A model generated the notes under the pieces. It was not told the DNA's origin and did no database searches. It worked only from the letters and a program-made list of their open reading frames with translations. This document shows, in pieces, positions 33,720-42,741 of a DNA stretch of 64,000 nt; position 1 is the stretch's first letter; every line of letters begins with the position of its first letter. The stretch is taken from contig NZ_JAJONE010000001.1 of assembly GCF_024700075.1 (NCBI RefSeq), positions 1,640,001 to 1,704,000 on the forward strand, written 5' to 3'. The DNA is from Hymenobacter sp. J193. Its GTDB lineage: Bacteria; Bacteroidota; Bacteroidia; Cytophagales; Hymenobacteraceae. The position numbers and the translations under genes were made by a program.

Positions 33720-34736
33720 ATGAAGCCACTTATGTCTACCCAAAACCTGCTGCAGCCGGTGCGCCTTGGGCTGCTGGGACTGCTCGGACTCACACTACCA
33801 AACTGCGCGGCCGTGGCCCAGACCAGCCCGGCGGCCACCACACCCGCCAGCGGCGGCAACCCCATCATCAAGCAGAAATACACCGCCGACCCCGCCGCGC
33901 TGGTGCACAACGGTACGGTGTACCTGTACGCCGGCCACGACGAAGCCCCCGCGCCCCAGCAAGCGTATGTGATGCACGAGTGGCTGGCGTATTCGTCGAA
34001 GGATATGGTGAACTGGCAGGAGCATCCCTCGCCGCTGAACGTGAAGGCCTTTGCCTGGGCGCGGGACGATGCCTGGGCCTCGCAGGTGGTGGAGCGGGAC
34101 GGTAAGTTCTACTGGTACGCGGCCGTGGAGCATAATTCCATTCCCGGCAAAGCCATTGGCGTGGCCGTAGCCGATAACCCGCTCGGCCCGTTCAAGGACG
34201 CCCGCGGCTCGGCCCTGATTACGAACAACATGACCACGGACGTGAAAATCGGGTGGGACGACATTGACCCGACGGTGTTCATCGAGAAAAACGGGCAGGC
34301 CTACCTGTACTGGGGCAACAGCCAGTGCTACTACGCCAAGCTGAAAGCCAACATGACCGAGCTGGACGGCCCCATTCAGAAGGTGACGCTGCCGAACTTC
34401 ACCGAAGCGCCCTGGGTGCACAAGCGCGGCGACTGGTACTACCTGTCCTATGCCTCGGGCTTTCCCGAGAAGATTGTGTACGCCATGAGCCGCAGCATCG
34501 AAGGCCCCTGGGAGTACAAGGGCATCCTGAACGAGCTGGCTGGCAACTCCAACACCAACCACCAGGCTATCATCGACTTCAAGGGCAAGTCCTACTTCAT
34601 CTACCACAACGGCGGTATCAACACCGATGGGGGCTCCTTCCGCCGCTCCGTGTGCATCGACGATTTGTACTATAATAAAGACGGCACGATGAAGCGGGTG
34701 GTGATGACCTCGGAAGGCGTGAAGCCGGTGAACTAA
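33720..34736 (+). CDS. GH43 exported arabinosidase/xylosidase-type enzyme (paralogue of 37454-38446)
   Basis: About 338 residues. A signal segment (VRLGLLGLLGLTLPNCAAVAQ) precedes the single GH43 propeller: YTADPAALVHNGTVYLYAGHDEA (catalytic base Asp), DDIDPTVFIEKNGQAYLYWGN (modulating Asp) and LPNFTEAPWVHKRGDWYYLSY (acid Glu). NEL(A)GNSNTNHQAIIDFKGKSYFIYHN is characteristic of this subgroup. Expected to trim arabinofuranosyl side chains or oligosaccharides. It is closely similar along its whole length to the minus-strand gene at 37454-38446, which is a lipoprotein. Starts at 33699, 33717, 33720 or 33732 are possible. A strong terminator follows. Confidence 0.85.
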   Translation: MKPLMSTQNLLQPVRLGLLGLLGLTLPNCAAVAQTSPAATTPASGGNPIIKQKYTADPAALVHNGTVYLYAGHDEAPAPQQAYVMHEWLAYSSKDMVNWQEHPSPLNVKAFAWARDDAWASQVVERDGKFYWYAAVEHNSIPGKAIGVAVADNPLGPFKDARGSALITNNMTTDVKIGWDDIDPTVFIEKNGQAYLYWGNSQCYYAKLKANMTELDGPIQKVTLPNFTEAPWVHKRGDWYYLSYASGFPEKIVYAMSRSIEGPWEYKGILNELAGNSNTNHQAIIDFKGKSYFIYHNGGINTDGGSFRRSVCIDDLYYNKDGTMKRVVMTSEGVKPVN

Positions 34737-34750
34737 AGGTTAATGCTTTA

Positions 34751-34790
34751 TAGAGAAGCCCGCCGGAAGCATTTCCGGCGGGCTTCTCTA
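34751..34790 (+). terminator. Terminator hairpin at the end of the tkt operon
   Basis: Perfect 18-bp inverted repeat (34751-34768 and 34773-34790), 4-base loop, followed by TTCTCTATATCTTT. Confidence 0.85.
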
Positions 34791-34855
34791 TTCTCTATAT
34801 CTTTCCGTGCGAAGTTAGGAAGCTGAGTTAAACGTATGTTAAATAGCTCACTCAG

Positions 34856-34877
34856 ATTCCTCGCTCCGCTCGGAATG
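34856..34877. repeat. Short palindromic repeat B
   Basis: ATTCC and GGAAT around TCGCTCCGCTC, flanked by CACTCAG and GACACTT. It resembles one arm of the dispersed type GATTCCTCGCTCCGCTCGGA. Lies next to the GH127 stop codon. Confidence 0.5.
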
Positions 34878-34881
34878 ACAC

Positions 34882-37257
34882 TTACTTGTCCCGCACCATG
34901 CGGCAGCCGTAGACGCCGCCGGCGGTTTTGCCGGGGTGGGCTTGTAGCTTCACGACCACGCTGGTTTTGCCCTTGGTGAAAGCGGCGGGCAAGGCATAGG
35001 CTTCCTCAAAGTACTGGCCGGGCTTGTTGTTTTCGAGCACCTGCGTGGCTACTTTCTGGCCGTCCACCAGTACGTCGAAGGCGCGGTTGTAGGCGTCGCT
35101 GCCCCAGTATTTGATGAGGAGCTGATGGGTGGCCTTGGGGTCGGTTTTCAGGCGGAAGGCGAAGAAGCCGCCGTCGGTGGCGTGGCGCCACTTGTTGCCG
35201 TTGGCATCGCCGGCCACGGAGTTCTGGCTGGTAAGCTCATGGTCGCGCTCCGGCTGCATTTCCCCGATGCGCAGCTCGTCGGTGGTGCGGGCGGCCAACT
35301 CCCGCTGGCGCAGCCGCTCCGCCTCAAACTCGGCCTGGCGGGTGGCCCACTGGGCGGGCGTGAACTGGTCCCAGTACACGTTGTAGTGCTCGTCGTAGAC
35401 CTGATAGAACGGCACCAGCCGAACGGGCTGCGGCTGGCTGAGCTGGCTGACTTCAAACGCCACCGCTTGCCGGTCAACCGGCTGCACAAAGCTGCTGATT
35501 GCGGGTTGGGTGGTAACAAGCACCGGGGCGCCTTTTTGCGCATCGGGTGCCTGCTTTCCGAGCTGACCAGCCAGCAGCCAGGGGCCGTAGAGCATAGCCA
35601 GGCGCTGCTGGTTGTCGGGCAAGGCTTCGGTGTATAGGCTCTTGGGCAGCACGATTTCCACCTGGTCGCCGGAGCGCCACTTGCGGTTTAGCGTAACGTA
35701 GCCATCCGGGCCGGCTTTGGCTTCCACGGCTTTGCCATTGATTCGCAGCTTCAGGCCACCCGTGGCCCAGCCGGGCTGGCGCAGCTTCAAGGGGAATTTG
35801 GTGGCTTTGCGGGCCTGTACCGTCAGGCGTACGGTGTCGGCGGCCGGGAAGCGGGCATCCTGGCGCAACGTCACACTTTTCTCCCGCCACTGCAGCTCCG
35901 AGGGCACGTACAGGTTCACGTAGAGGCTTTCATCCTGGCCCCGGAAGTAGATGCCTTCCCCGTACTTCACGTGGTTTTCCATGCCCGTGCCGGTGCAGCA
36001 CCAAAACGACTCGGTGGGCGTGTTGTAGGCTTTCTTGCCCCCGGCTACCAGCGGCACGAAGTAGCACATCATGCCCGTTTCCTGGTTTTGGGAGGCCAGA
36101 ATGTGGTTGTAGAGCCCCCGCTCGTAGTAGTCGGCGAGGGCGGCGGTGGGCTGCCAGGCAAACAGGTGCCGGGTCAGCTTAAGCATGTTGTAGGTGTTGC
36201 AGGTTTCGGTGGTTTCCATATTCAGCCGGTCCGCGAGCTTGTCGGGCGCGCCTAGGTGCTCATGGTCGCTGTTGCCGCCGTTGGCGTAGGAGCGGTGCCG
36301 CACAATGGCGTCCCAGAAGAATTCGGACGTCGTTTTCTCGGCGGCGTTGCCCGTTAGCTCGTACTGCTGGGCCGCTCCCAGAATCTTCGGAATCTGGGTA
36401 TTGGCGTGTTTGCCGGTTAGCTCGTCGCGGCGCTGGGCCAGGGGGCTGAGGATGGCCTGGTGGTTGAAGCGGTAGGAAAGCGTGAGGTACTTTTTGTCGG
36501 CGGTGAGGGCGTACACGCTGGCCAGCGCGTCGTTCATGCCCCCGTGCTCACAGGCCAGCATCTGCTGCATCTGGGCTTCCGAGAGGTTCTGCGTTACGTC
36601 GCCCACCCAGTCGGCCAGCTTCACGGCCACGGTTTTGGCCTGCTCGTTGTCGGTGTACAGGTACGCATCTACCAGGCCAGCCAGCACCTTGTGCACGGTA
36701 TACCAGGGCACCCAGCCGCCGTTCAAATCAAAGCCGCTGGAGCGGATGTCGCCCCGCTTGATTTCGGCAAACAGCTGGTCTTCCTTCGGAATGCCGCCCA
36801 CGTAGCCGGTCTGGCGCTTGTCCTGGCACAAAGCCAGCTCCTGTACCATATAATCGACGCGCTGCTTGAACTTCACGTCACCCGTAGCGGCGTACGCCAG
36901 CGCGCAGGCGGCCAGGTAGTGCCCCAACGAGTGGCCCGAAATGCCCTGACTTTCCCAGCCCCCGTACTCCTTGCCCTTGGCCGGCAGTCCGGCGTTCTGG
37001 CGGAAGCGGGCCAGCAGCCGGTCGGGCTCCAGGTCCAGCAGATAGCGCACGTCGCGCTCCTGGGCCGCCTTAAACGGACTGTCGAGCAAACGCACATCCC
37101 GTAGCGGAAATGCGTACGCCCGCACCGGCACTACTGGCTCCACCTTGATTTTGGGGTTACGCCACTCCGGCGCGTACGACTGCGCCGCCACCGGCCCGGC
37201 TGCCAGCAGCAACGCGGCCCCGGCCAGCAGGAAGGAGGAAACAGGCTTGTTTATCAT
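34882..37257 (-). CDS. GH127 beta-L-arabinofuranosidase
   Basis: 791 residues with a signal peptide (cleavage about PVAAQ|SY). The (alpha/alpha)6 domain shows GGWESQGISGHSLGHYLAACALAY, GGWVPWYTVHKVLAGL, CEHGGMNDALASVYALT, METTETCNTYNMLKLTRHLF and ESFWCCTGTGMENHVKYGEGIYF. In GH127 the nucleophile is a zinc-bound Cys; the Glu/Cys of TETCNTYN and the CC pair of WCCTGTGMEN are those ligands. C-terminal beta domains follow, with a final lectin-like module (RIGEMQPERDHELTSQNS, FAFRLKTDPKATHQL). The enzyme removes beta-linked L-arabinofuranose. Last gene of the operon that starts at operator 3. Confidence 0.93.
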   Translation of the reverse strand: MINKPVSSFLLAGAALLLAAGPVAAQSYAPEWRNPKIKVEPVVPVRAYAFPLRDVRLLDSPFKAAQERDVRYLLDLEPDRLLARFRQNAGLPAKGKEYGGWESQGISGHSLGHYLAACALAYAATGDVKFKQRVDYMVQELALCQDKRQTGYVGGIPKEDQLFAEIKRGDIRSSGFDLNGGWVPWYTVHKVLAGLVDAYLYTDNEQAKTVAVKLADWVGDVTQNLSEAQMQQMLACEHGGMNDALASVYALTADKKYLTLSYRFNHQAILSPLAQRRDELTGKHANTQIPKILGAAQQYELTGNAAEKTTSEFFWDAIVRHRSYANGGNSDHEHLGAPDKLADRLNMETTETCNTYNMLKLTRHLFAWQPTAALADYYERGLYNHILASQNQETGMMCYFVPLVAGGKKAYNTPTESFWCCTGTGMENHVKYGEGIYFRGQDESLYVNLYVPSELQWREKSVTLRQDARFPAADTVRLTVQARKATKFPLKLRQPGWATGGLKLRINGKAVEAKAGPDGYVTLNRKWRSGDQVEIVLPKSLYTEALPDNQQRLAMLYGPWLLAGQLGKQAPDAQKGAPVLVTTQPAISSFVQPVDRQAVAFEVSQLSQPQPVRLVPFYQVYDEHYNVYWDQFTPAQWATRQAEFEAERLRQRELAARTTDELRIGEMQPERDHELTSQNSVAGDANGNKWRHATDGGFFAFRLKTDPKATHQLLIKYWGSDAYNRAFDVLVDGQKVATQVLENNKPGQYFEEAYALPAAFTKGKTSVVVKLQAHPGKTAGGVYGCRMVRDK

Positions 37258-37342
37258 AGGAAAAGCAGAGAAAAGACGTTGTTGCGAAGCTGGGTAGAGG
37301 TCATGTGGTTTTACTTTCCTGCTTCTCTATACCCGTCAAGTA

Positions 37343-37431
37343 GTAGGGTGCGGGCCTTGTCCTCGCCCGTCGTTGAACAGAATCGTTGCAACGGCGCAAA
37401 CACCCGGGCGGGGACAAGCCCCGCACCCTAC
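37343..37431. repeat. Palindromic repeat C
   Basis: 27-base arms (37343-37369 and 37405-37431) beginning GTAGGGTGCGGG, with two mismatches, around a 35-base centre. Lies between the GH43 and GH127 genes of one operon and may fold in the mRNA. Confidence 0.8.
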
Positions 37432-37453
37432 GGCCACTGACGGAACCAGCCGG

Positions 37454-38446
37454 TTACTGCACGGCCGCCACGCCGGCTTTGGTCATGATGACCTTCTGAA
37501 TGGTGCCGTCGGCATTGTAGTACAGGTAATCGATGCACACGGAGCGGCGGAAGGAGCCGCCGGCGGGGCCATTGGCTCCGTTGTGGTAAACGAAGTAAGA
37601 CTTGCCCTTGAAGTCGATGATGGCCTGGTGGTTGGTGTTGCTGTTCTCGGCCAGCTCGTTCAGAATGCCCTTGTACTCCCAAGGCCCCTCGGGGCTGCGA
37701 CTCATGGCGTAGGCCAGCCTCTCCGGAAATTCGGTGGCGTATGAGAGATAGTACCAGTCGCCGCGCTTGTGCACCCAGGGCGCCTCCGTAAAGCTGGGCA
37801 GCACAATGGTGTTGATGGGCCCGTCCAGTTCCGTCATGTTGGCTTTGAGCTTGGCATAGTAGCAGCCCGTGTTGCCCCAGTACAGGTAGGCCTGGCCCGC
37901 GTCGTCAATGATAACCGTAGGGTCAATGTCATCGAAAAAGCTGTTCACCTTCGTGGTCATATCATTGGTGATGAGGGCCGAACCACGGACGTCCTTGAAC
38001 GGGCCCAATGGGTTATCGGCCACGGCCACGCCAATGGCTTTGCCGGGCACCGTGCGGTGGTCCACGGTGGCGTACCAGTAAAACTTGCCGTTGCGCTCTA
38101 TCACCTGCGAGGCCCAGGCATCGGCGCGGGCCCAGGTGAAGTCCGTCACGCGCAAAGGCACGGGATGCTCGGTCCACGTCACCATATCCGGGGAAGAGTA
38201 GCACAGCCACTCCTTCATCTGGTAGCCTTCCTGCGGAAACGGGGTTTCGTCGTGGCCGGCGTAGATATAGACCTTGCCGTCATGCACCAGCGCGGCCGGG
38301 TCGGCGGTGTATTTATCGGTGATGATGGGGTTGCGGTTGCCCGTGGGCGTAACCACCGGCGGCACGAAGGGCGCGGGCTTGTCCTTCTGGCAGGCAGCCA
38401 GCAGCCCTAGCGCCGCAATCAGCGGCAGAAACGCGTATTTTTTCAT
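37454..38446 (-). CDS. GH43 lipoprotein (paralogue of 33720-34736)
   Basis: 330 residues from ATG 38446: MKKYAFLPLIAALGLLAAC is a lipoprotein signal (lipobox LLAAC), then a Pro-rich linker (KPAPFVPPVV), shared in form with the GH43 at 58037. Propeller with YTADPAALVHDGKVYIYAGHDE, DDIDPTVIIDDAGQAYLYWGN and LPSFTEAPWVHKRGDWYYLSY supplying the Asp-Asp-Glu triad. Expected on the outer-membrane surface or inner leaflet, trimming arabinose-containing oligosaccharides. The near-identical core to the plus-strand copy suggests duplication followed by different targeting. Second gene of the GH27-GH43-GH127 operon. Confidence 0.87.
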   Translation of the reverse strand: MKKYAFLPLIAALGLLAACQKDKPAPFVPPVVTPTGNRNPIITDKYTADPAALVHDGKVYIYAGHDETPFPQEGYQMKEWLCYSSPDMVTWTEHPVPLRVTDFTWARADAWASQVIERNGKFYWYATVDHRTVPGKAIGVAVADNPLGPFKDVRGSALITNDMTTKVNSFFDDIDPTVIIDDAGQAYLYWGNTGCYYAKLKANMTELDGPINTIVLPSFTEAPWVHKRGDWYYLSYATEFPERLAYAMSRSPEGPWEYKGILNELAENSNTNHQAIIDFKGKSYFVYHNGANGPAGGSFRRSVCIDYLYYNADGTIQKVIMTKAGVAAVQ

Positions 38447-38515
38447 GAGGAGAGAAGTCGTCGTTTTTTGATAAGCTGCCATCAGCTTCGCAATCAGGCT
38501 ATGCTGTTAGCTGGG

Positions 38516-40357
38516 TTATTTTTTCACTGCCGAAATCCGGTAGAAGCCTGCGCCGTGGCGGCGGATGTAGGGCGCAAACTCGCCCGTCACGGAACCCAGG
38601 TTTTTTCCCGTCCACAGGTCGCGCACGGTGCAGGCGCCTTGCAGCTCTAAGCTCTGCAGGGCCACGGGTACGCGGCTGGAGTCGGCAGGCATGGGCCGAT
38701 AGGGGTTTTTCGTGAACACCAGGAAGCGCACGGTGCCGCCCGTATTCTGCGCGGCCCCAGCCTGGTCGAGGCCCACTTCGCCGGTGAGGCGCGTGAAGCC
38801 TGCCGGCAGCTCGTAGGTAATCATGGAGTTGGCGTGCGTGCCGATGCCGCTGGCGTAGGTCTTCCCTCCTACCACCAGCTCGCCGCCCGACACGCTTTTG
38901 TTGGCCGCCACCTGCCCCCAGCCCGCCGTAGCCTTCTGCCAGGGCAGGGAGGAAAGCGCCACGGTTTTCTGCCCATCCGAAAGCGTCAGGTTCAGCCAGT
39001 CGGCGTGGTCCCAGGCAATATCGTCGCCCCCGTCGCGCACATTCAGGTACAGCTGACGCGCCCCGCCCAAGTCAGCTTTCAGCTCCTGGCGCTGGCCGGG
39101 CGTCTGGCGCGTAATCGGGCCGCTGGCCCACACAGCCTCGGTTTCGGGCAGCAACTCCTGGTCCTGGGCGTTGAAGACGGCCAGGAACTTGTCACCGGTT
39201 TTGGGGTCGTCGGCGGTCCAGGCAATCAGGTCGTTCTGGCGAAACAGCTGGCGGTTGCGGGTACTGCCGCAGTTTACGGCCAGCACGTCGGGGTTGGTGA
39301 GCAGGCTTAGGGTGAAGGCGTCATTGCTGGGCAGGTCGCCGCCGAACATGAGCGGGGAGCGGAAGATGCTCCACAAGGTCATCAGCGTGTACTGCTCGTC
39401 GCGGCTGAAGCGTGTCATCCGATCATCCCCACGCTCGGCCCGGATGCCCAGGCGGCCCAGCGGCAGCATATCGGCATCGGGAAAAGCACCGGGACTGATG
39501 TGGGGCGCCCAGCGGTTGCACACCTCGAAGTGCTCCTTCAGCTGCTCCCAGGAGTCCCAGAAGTCACCCACAGTGCGCCACATGTTGGCGTGGGCGGCCA
39601 CGTGGTGGGCCTCCGCAATGGGCGTTTCCCCTGGCGAAGTGCTCAGTACGATCTTCCGGCCCGACTTATCAATGGCCCGTCGAATCATCTCTACTTCCGC
39701 CTTGTGGTAGGGCGACGACAAATCATCCACCTTCACAAAATCGACGCCCCAGCCGGCGTAAAGTTTGAACAGGGAATCGTAGTACTCCTGCGCCCCGGGG
39801 CGGCCGGCCACCACCGTGTACATGTCCTGCAACCAGCCGGCCTGGCCTTCTTTGGAGTAGATGTCGGCGGCCGTGGCCTTGCTGCCGAGGATGGGCAGCC
39901 TGCGCTGCACCGCCACCACGGGCACCCCACGCATTATGTGAATGCCGAACTTCAGGCCCCTGGCGTGCATATAATCGGCCAGGGGCTTGAAGCCCTGGCC
40001 GCCGGCCGCCGACGGGAAGCGGTTGGGCGCGGGTACAAAGCGGCCGTACGCGTCGATGTTCCAGGCGGGGTCTTTCTCGTTGTAGCCGTGGGCCGTGTCG
40101 TTGCCCACGTACCAGCGAATGTCCACCACCACGTATTCCCAGCCGCTGCTTTTCAGGTTGCGGGCCATGTAGTCAGCGTTGGCCTTTACCTCGGCCTCCG
40201 TTACGGTAGGGCCGTAGCAGTCCCAGCTGTTCCAGCCCATGGGTGGCGTGGCAGCCCACTGATGAAAATCGGGGGCGGCACGCTGGGCCGTGGCGGGCAA
40301 CAGGGCCGCAAGACAACTACCAGCTACTACGGCCAGCATTTTCCAGGAGGAGGGCAT
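38516..40357 (-). CDS. GH27 enzyme, predicted beta-L-arabinopyranosidase, with NPCBM domain
   Basis: 613 residues from ATG 40357, with signal MLAVVAGSCLAALLPATAQ. The barrel begins TPPMGWNSWDCYGPTVTEAEVKANADYM; the nucleophile Asp is in VDFVKVDDLSS and the acid Asp in GAFPDADMLPLG. Where alpha-galactosidases have DDCW, this protein reads VVVDIRWYV: the second Asp is Ile. That exchange is the hallmark I know from GH27 beta-L-arabinopyranosidases. After the barrel and a beta-sandwich comes an NPCBM/NEW2-like module (about 475-600, VAANKSVSGGELVVGGKTYASGIGTHANSMITYEL). Frame open to 40519, but that part is leader. First gene after operator 3. Confidence 0.88.
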   Translation of the reverse strand: MPSSWKMLAVVAGSCLAALLPATAQRAAPDFHQWAATPPMGWNSWDCYGPTVTEAEVKANADYMARNLKSSGWEYVVVDIRWYVGNDTAHGYNEKDPAWNIDAYGRFVPAPNRFPSAAGGQGFKPLADYMHARGLKFGIHIMRGVPVVAVQRRLPILGSKATAADIYSKEGQAGWLQDMYTVVAGRPGAQEYYDSLFKLYAGWGVDFVKVDDLSSPYHKAEVEMIRRAIDKSGRKIVLSTSPGETPIAEAHHVAAHANMWRTVGDFWDSWEQLKEHFEVCNRWAPHISPGAFPDADMLPLGRLGIRAERGDDRMTRFSRDEQYTLMTLWSIFRSPLMFGGDLPSNDAFTLSLLTNPDVLAVNCGSTRNRQLFRQNDLIAWTADDPKTGDKFLAVFNAQDQELLPETEAVWASGPITRQTPGQRQELKADLGGARQLYLNVRDGGDDIAWDHADWLNLTLSDGQKTVALSSLPWQKATAGWGQVAANKSVSGGELVVGGKTYASGIGTHANSMITYELPAGFTRLTGEVGLDQAGAAQNTGGTVRFLVFTKNPYRPMPADSSRVPVALQSLELQGACTVRDLWTGKNLGSVTGEFAPYIRRHGAGFYRISAVKK

Positions 40358-40513
40358 ATAGTTTAGGTAGTTGAAAGTAAGGCTGGTACAGCCGTTTGGG
40401 GCTTGATGAGCTGCCGACCGGCTTCTGCCCGTTCGGCTCACTTTCTTGCTTTGGCTCTGCCGGTGCGGCAATAGGCAGTGCGGGCAAGCAAAGCTGATAA
40501 TTTTTCTTTTGTA

Positions 40514-40529
40514 ACGCAATCGATTGTGT
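40514..40529. promoter_or_regulatory. LacI-type operator 3
   Basis: ACGCAATCGATTGTGT. On the plus strand TACTTTA (40542-40548) follows by 12 bases; on the minus strand CAGCTTTG follows by a similar distance and leads to the GH27 gene 157 bases on. It probably serves the GH27-GH43-GH127 operon. Confidence 0.7.
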
Positions 40530-40698
40530 CTATTTTATTCTTACTTTAGCCCCGTAGTCACCGCTAGTCAGCTAGCGGTGCTTTAATAGCCGGAAAATAA
40601 ATTTGGCTTGAAGATTCTGGGTGAGACTTTAAGCCTCGGGCCAACCTTTTCGCATCCCTCCACATTTAGCAAGCATATGGTTAATTTACTATCTAAAA

Positions 40699-40714
40699 AC
40701 ACAATCGTTTGTGG
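40699..40714 (+). promoter_or_regulatory. LacI-type operator 4
   Basis: ACACAATCGTTTGTGG followed 15 bases later by TTGCTTTG (40730-40737) and 70 bases after that by the ATG of the lectin gene. The rest of 40358-40807 holds no supported gene. Confidence 0.7.
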
Positions 40715-40807
40715 AACTATAAAACCTCATTGCTTTGCTCACAATCTCCATCTGCTGAAGGATAAAACGTTTTTCCTCAACCCTTTTCACTTCTCAGTTT
40801 AAATTCC

Positions 40808-41653
40808 ATGAAAAAATCTGTACTCTTTGGTTCTTTCGCTACGGCCTGCCTGCTCGGCGTAGCTCAACTGGCTGTGGCGCAGGCCCAGACTTTGGTAAAC
40901 GGCGGCACCTACAAAATCACCCACTTCGGCAAAGTCGACCCGACCACCAAAACCCCGCTGTGCCTCGACGTGGACTTCAACTCAGCCGATGCTGGCACCA
41001 GCATCGGCCAATGGATCGACAACGGTTTTGATGCTCAGCGCTTTGTACTGGAGGCCCAAACGGATGGCTCCTACAAAATCCGCCACGTTGGCACGCCCAT
41101 GTATCTGCAACCAGTAGCGCTAAATACGGCAGCCGGCACGCAGATAGAGCAGAACGTATCTTCCGACAGCGACGCCCAACGTTGGCTGATCACCAATACC
41201 GGCGACGACCTGTTTGAACTGATGCTGAAGGCCACCAAGGACGCTGCCAAGCCGCAGGTATTGGAGGTGGGCTTTGCCAGCGACGTACCCGGTGCCCGCG
41301 TGAACCTGTGGGATGACACGGATTTTGCCGAAGCCCAGCGCTGGCAGCTGACGCTCATTTCGAGCCCGACGGCCAATAAGAAAACCAACCCCGCTGAGCT
41401 GAACGCTGAGGTTTATCCTAACCCACTCGGCCGCAGCCAGGAGCTGTCGGTGAAGGTGACTACGGCCCGTAGCGGTGCCGCCGAGGTAGAGCTGCTGGAT
41501 GTGCTGGGCCACAAGGTGCTCGGCCAGCGGGCTGCTCTGCGGGTCGGCAGCAATACCGTGAGCCTCAGCCGCCAGCCGCTGGCCGCCGGTATCTACATTC
41601 TGCGCGTGAGCCAGGGCAACTACATCCAGCAAACCCGCATCGTGCAGCAATAA
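40808..41653 (+). CDS. Secreted ricin-type lectin with T9SS sorting domain
   Basis: 281 residues: signal peptide (1-26, AVAQAQ), a ricin-B-like/CBM13-type domain (about 28-190) whose repeats show the family rhythm of DAQRFVLEAQTDGSYKIRH, SDAQRWLITNTGDDLFEL and EAQRWQLTLIS, and a C-terminal sorting domain (about 200-281, NAEVYPNPLGRSQELSVKV, AAGIYILRVSQGNYIQQTRIV). No catalytic module. It should be exported by the type IX system and bind a carbohydrate at or beyond the cell surface. Operator 4 puts it in the arabinose regulon, so arabinan or arabinogalactan is the likely ligand (inferred). Confidence 0.8.
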   Translation: MKKSVLFGSFATACLLGVAQLAVAQAQTLVNGGTYKITHFGKVDPTTKTPLCLDVDFNSADAGTSIGQWIDNGFDAQRFVLEAQTDGSYKIRHVGTPMYLQPVALNTAAGTQIEQNVSSDSDAQRWLITNTGDDLFELMLKATKDAAKPQVLEVGFASDVPGARVNLWDDTDFAEAQRWQLTLISSPTANKKTNPAELNAEVYPNPLGRSQELSVKVTTARSGAAEVELLDVLGHKVLGQRAALRVGSNTVSLSRQPLAAGIYILRVSQGNYIQQTRIVQQ

Positions 41654-41802
41654 CTGCTACTAGCCGGTTTTATAACAACCAGGAGCCAATCAAGGCCAGT
41701 AGCTTTAGCAGGCACACTTCCAGCAAATACCAGGTCGTGGAGCACCTGCAGCGCACGGCCAGCAGCTCGTACTCCCGGACCGGGGTGCTTGCCGGAGGTG
41801 CA

Positions 41803-41882
41803 TCAACTCAAACGGCGTTCGGCCTCTCAGCGGCTTCGGGTTCTTATCCCGCCGCTGAATGGCTGAACGCCGTTTGAGTTGA
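41803..41882. repeat. Nested inverted repeat near transposase remnant
   Basis: Perfect 18-base arms (41803-41820 and 41865-41882) with inner CAGCGGC/GCCGCTG. It may be a dispersed palindrome or an end of a decayed insertion element. Confidence 0.7.
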
Positions 41883-41948
41883 AGCTGGAAGCTCATCGAG
41901 CCACACACGCTGGACCAGCCGGGCACGCGCGGAGGCGCCGGCCATGCA

Positions 41949-42044
41949 AACTATCTGTTTGTCGCAGGTGTATTTAACCGCACCCGCACTATCTGGCGTG
42001 ACTTACCCGCCCGGTTCGGCGACTGGACCAGGCCGGCGGCGTAG
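41949..42044 (+). pseudogene. IS5-family-like transposase fragment
   Basis: A 31-codon stretch reads NYLFVAGVFNRTRTIWRDLP and ARFGDW, matching the WRDLPxRFGxW block near the start of IS5-group transposases. It then stops (TAG at 42042). Neither a start nor the catalytic DDE region is found nearby, so it is a decayed piece. Confidence 0.6.
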
Positions 42045-42741
42045 CAGCCCTGAAACTACCCAACGGGCATGCCAACGGCGTATACCGTGGTGCGCGTGGA
42101 TCAAAAGCCCTGCTTGGTGGTAGAACAATTGTGATGCTAGTTGAGCAACTGCAAAACCGCTGTAAGTAGAGCGCGGCTCACATCAAATTTTTCCTCCTGC
42201 TCTACCGGCCATTTCTTTAAGCAGCTGTTCAACAGCCACGGCCAGTAAAGAGAATGGAGCGTTATTTCTATCCGTGGTAGTAGCTGGAGCCAAAGGCACC
42301 GCACAAAGGTTGGCCTACCAGCCCAACTTGCACGTTCGTCATATCCGATATCGTGTCCCCACCAGTTGATAATGTTGTTCCGTGTATGCTGCTGCACTTG
42401 ACGAAGGGGTGCGCGGCAACACACCAAAAAGTACCACGCTTTCCCTTTGGCAGTTGCACCCACTACACCAAGCCCTTGCTTTGACCCCATCCCGGTAAAA
42501 GCATGCACTAAGGGAATGACCCAATGCGGGTCGATCTGCTAAATAAATAGCACCCGCACCGCAAGCCCGACGGTATAGTGTAAAGTGCTTGTGTGAGGGT
42601 CAACCTGGTAAAATCATAGACATTTCATCATCGGCTACAGTTAAACGAGCGGAAAGCAGAGGCGAACCTATTGCCCAGTCATTAAGGAAATATGGGAGGT
42701 TATACAGCCTTCCTTCGTGTTTTTAAGGGAAGATTTCCAGC
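42045..42741. other. Gene-poor region, likely decayed mobile DNA
   Basis: About 700 bases with only frames that lack any recognisable protein signal (one minus-strand frame of 123 codons overlaps others and shows no family). Together with the preceding transposase fragment it looks like remnant DNA. Confidence 0.4.

Noticed and set aside
40608..40802. 64-codon plus-strand frame before the lectin gene
   Set aside because: It spans operator 4 and its promoter and has no protein-like pattern.
42137..42508. 123-codon minus-strand frame, considered as a transposase piece
   Set aside because: No motif of any transposase family could be matched; two other frames overlap it.
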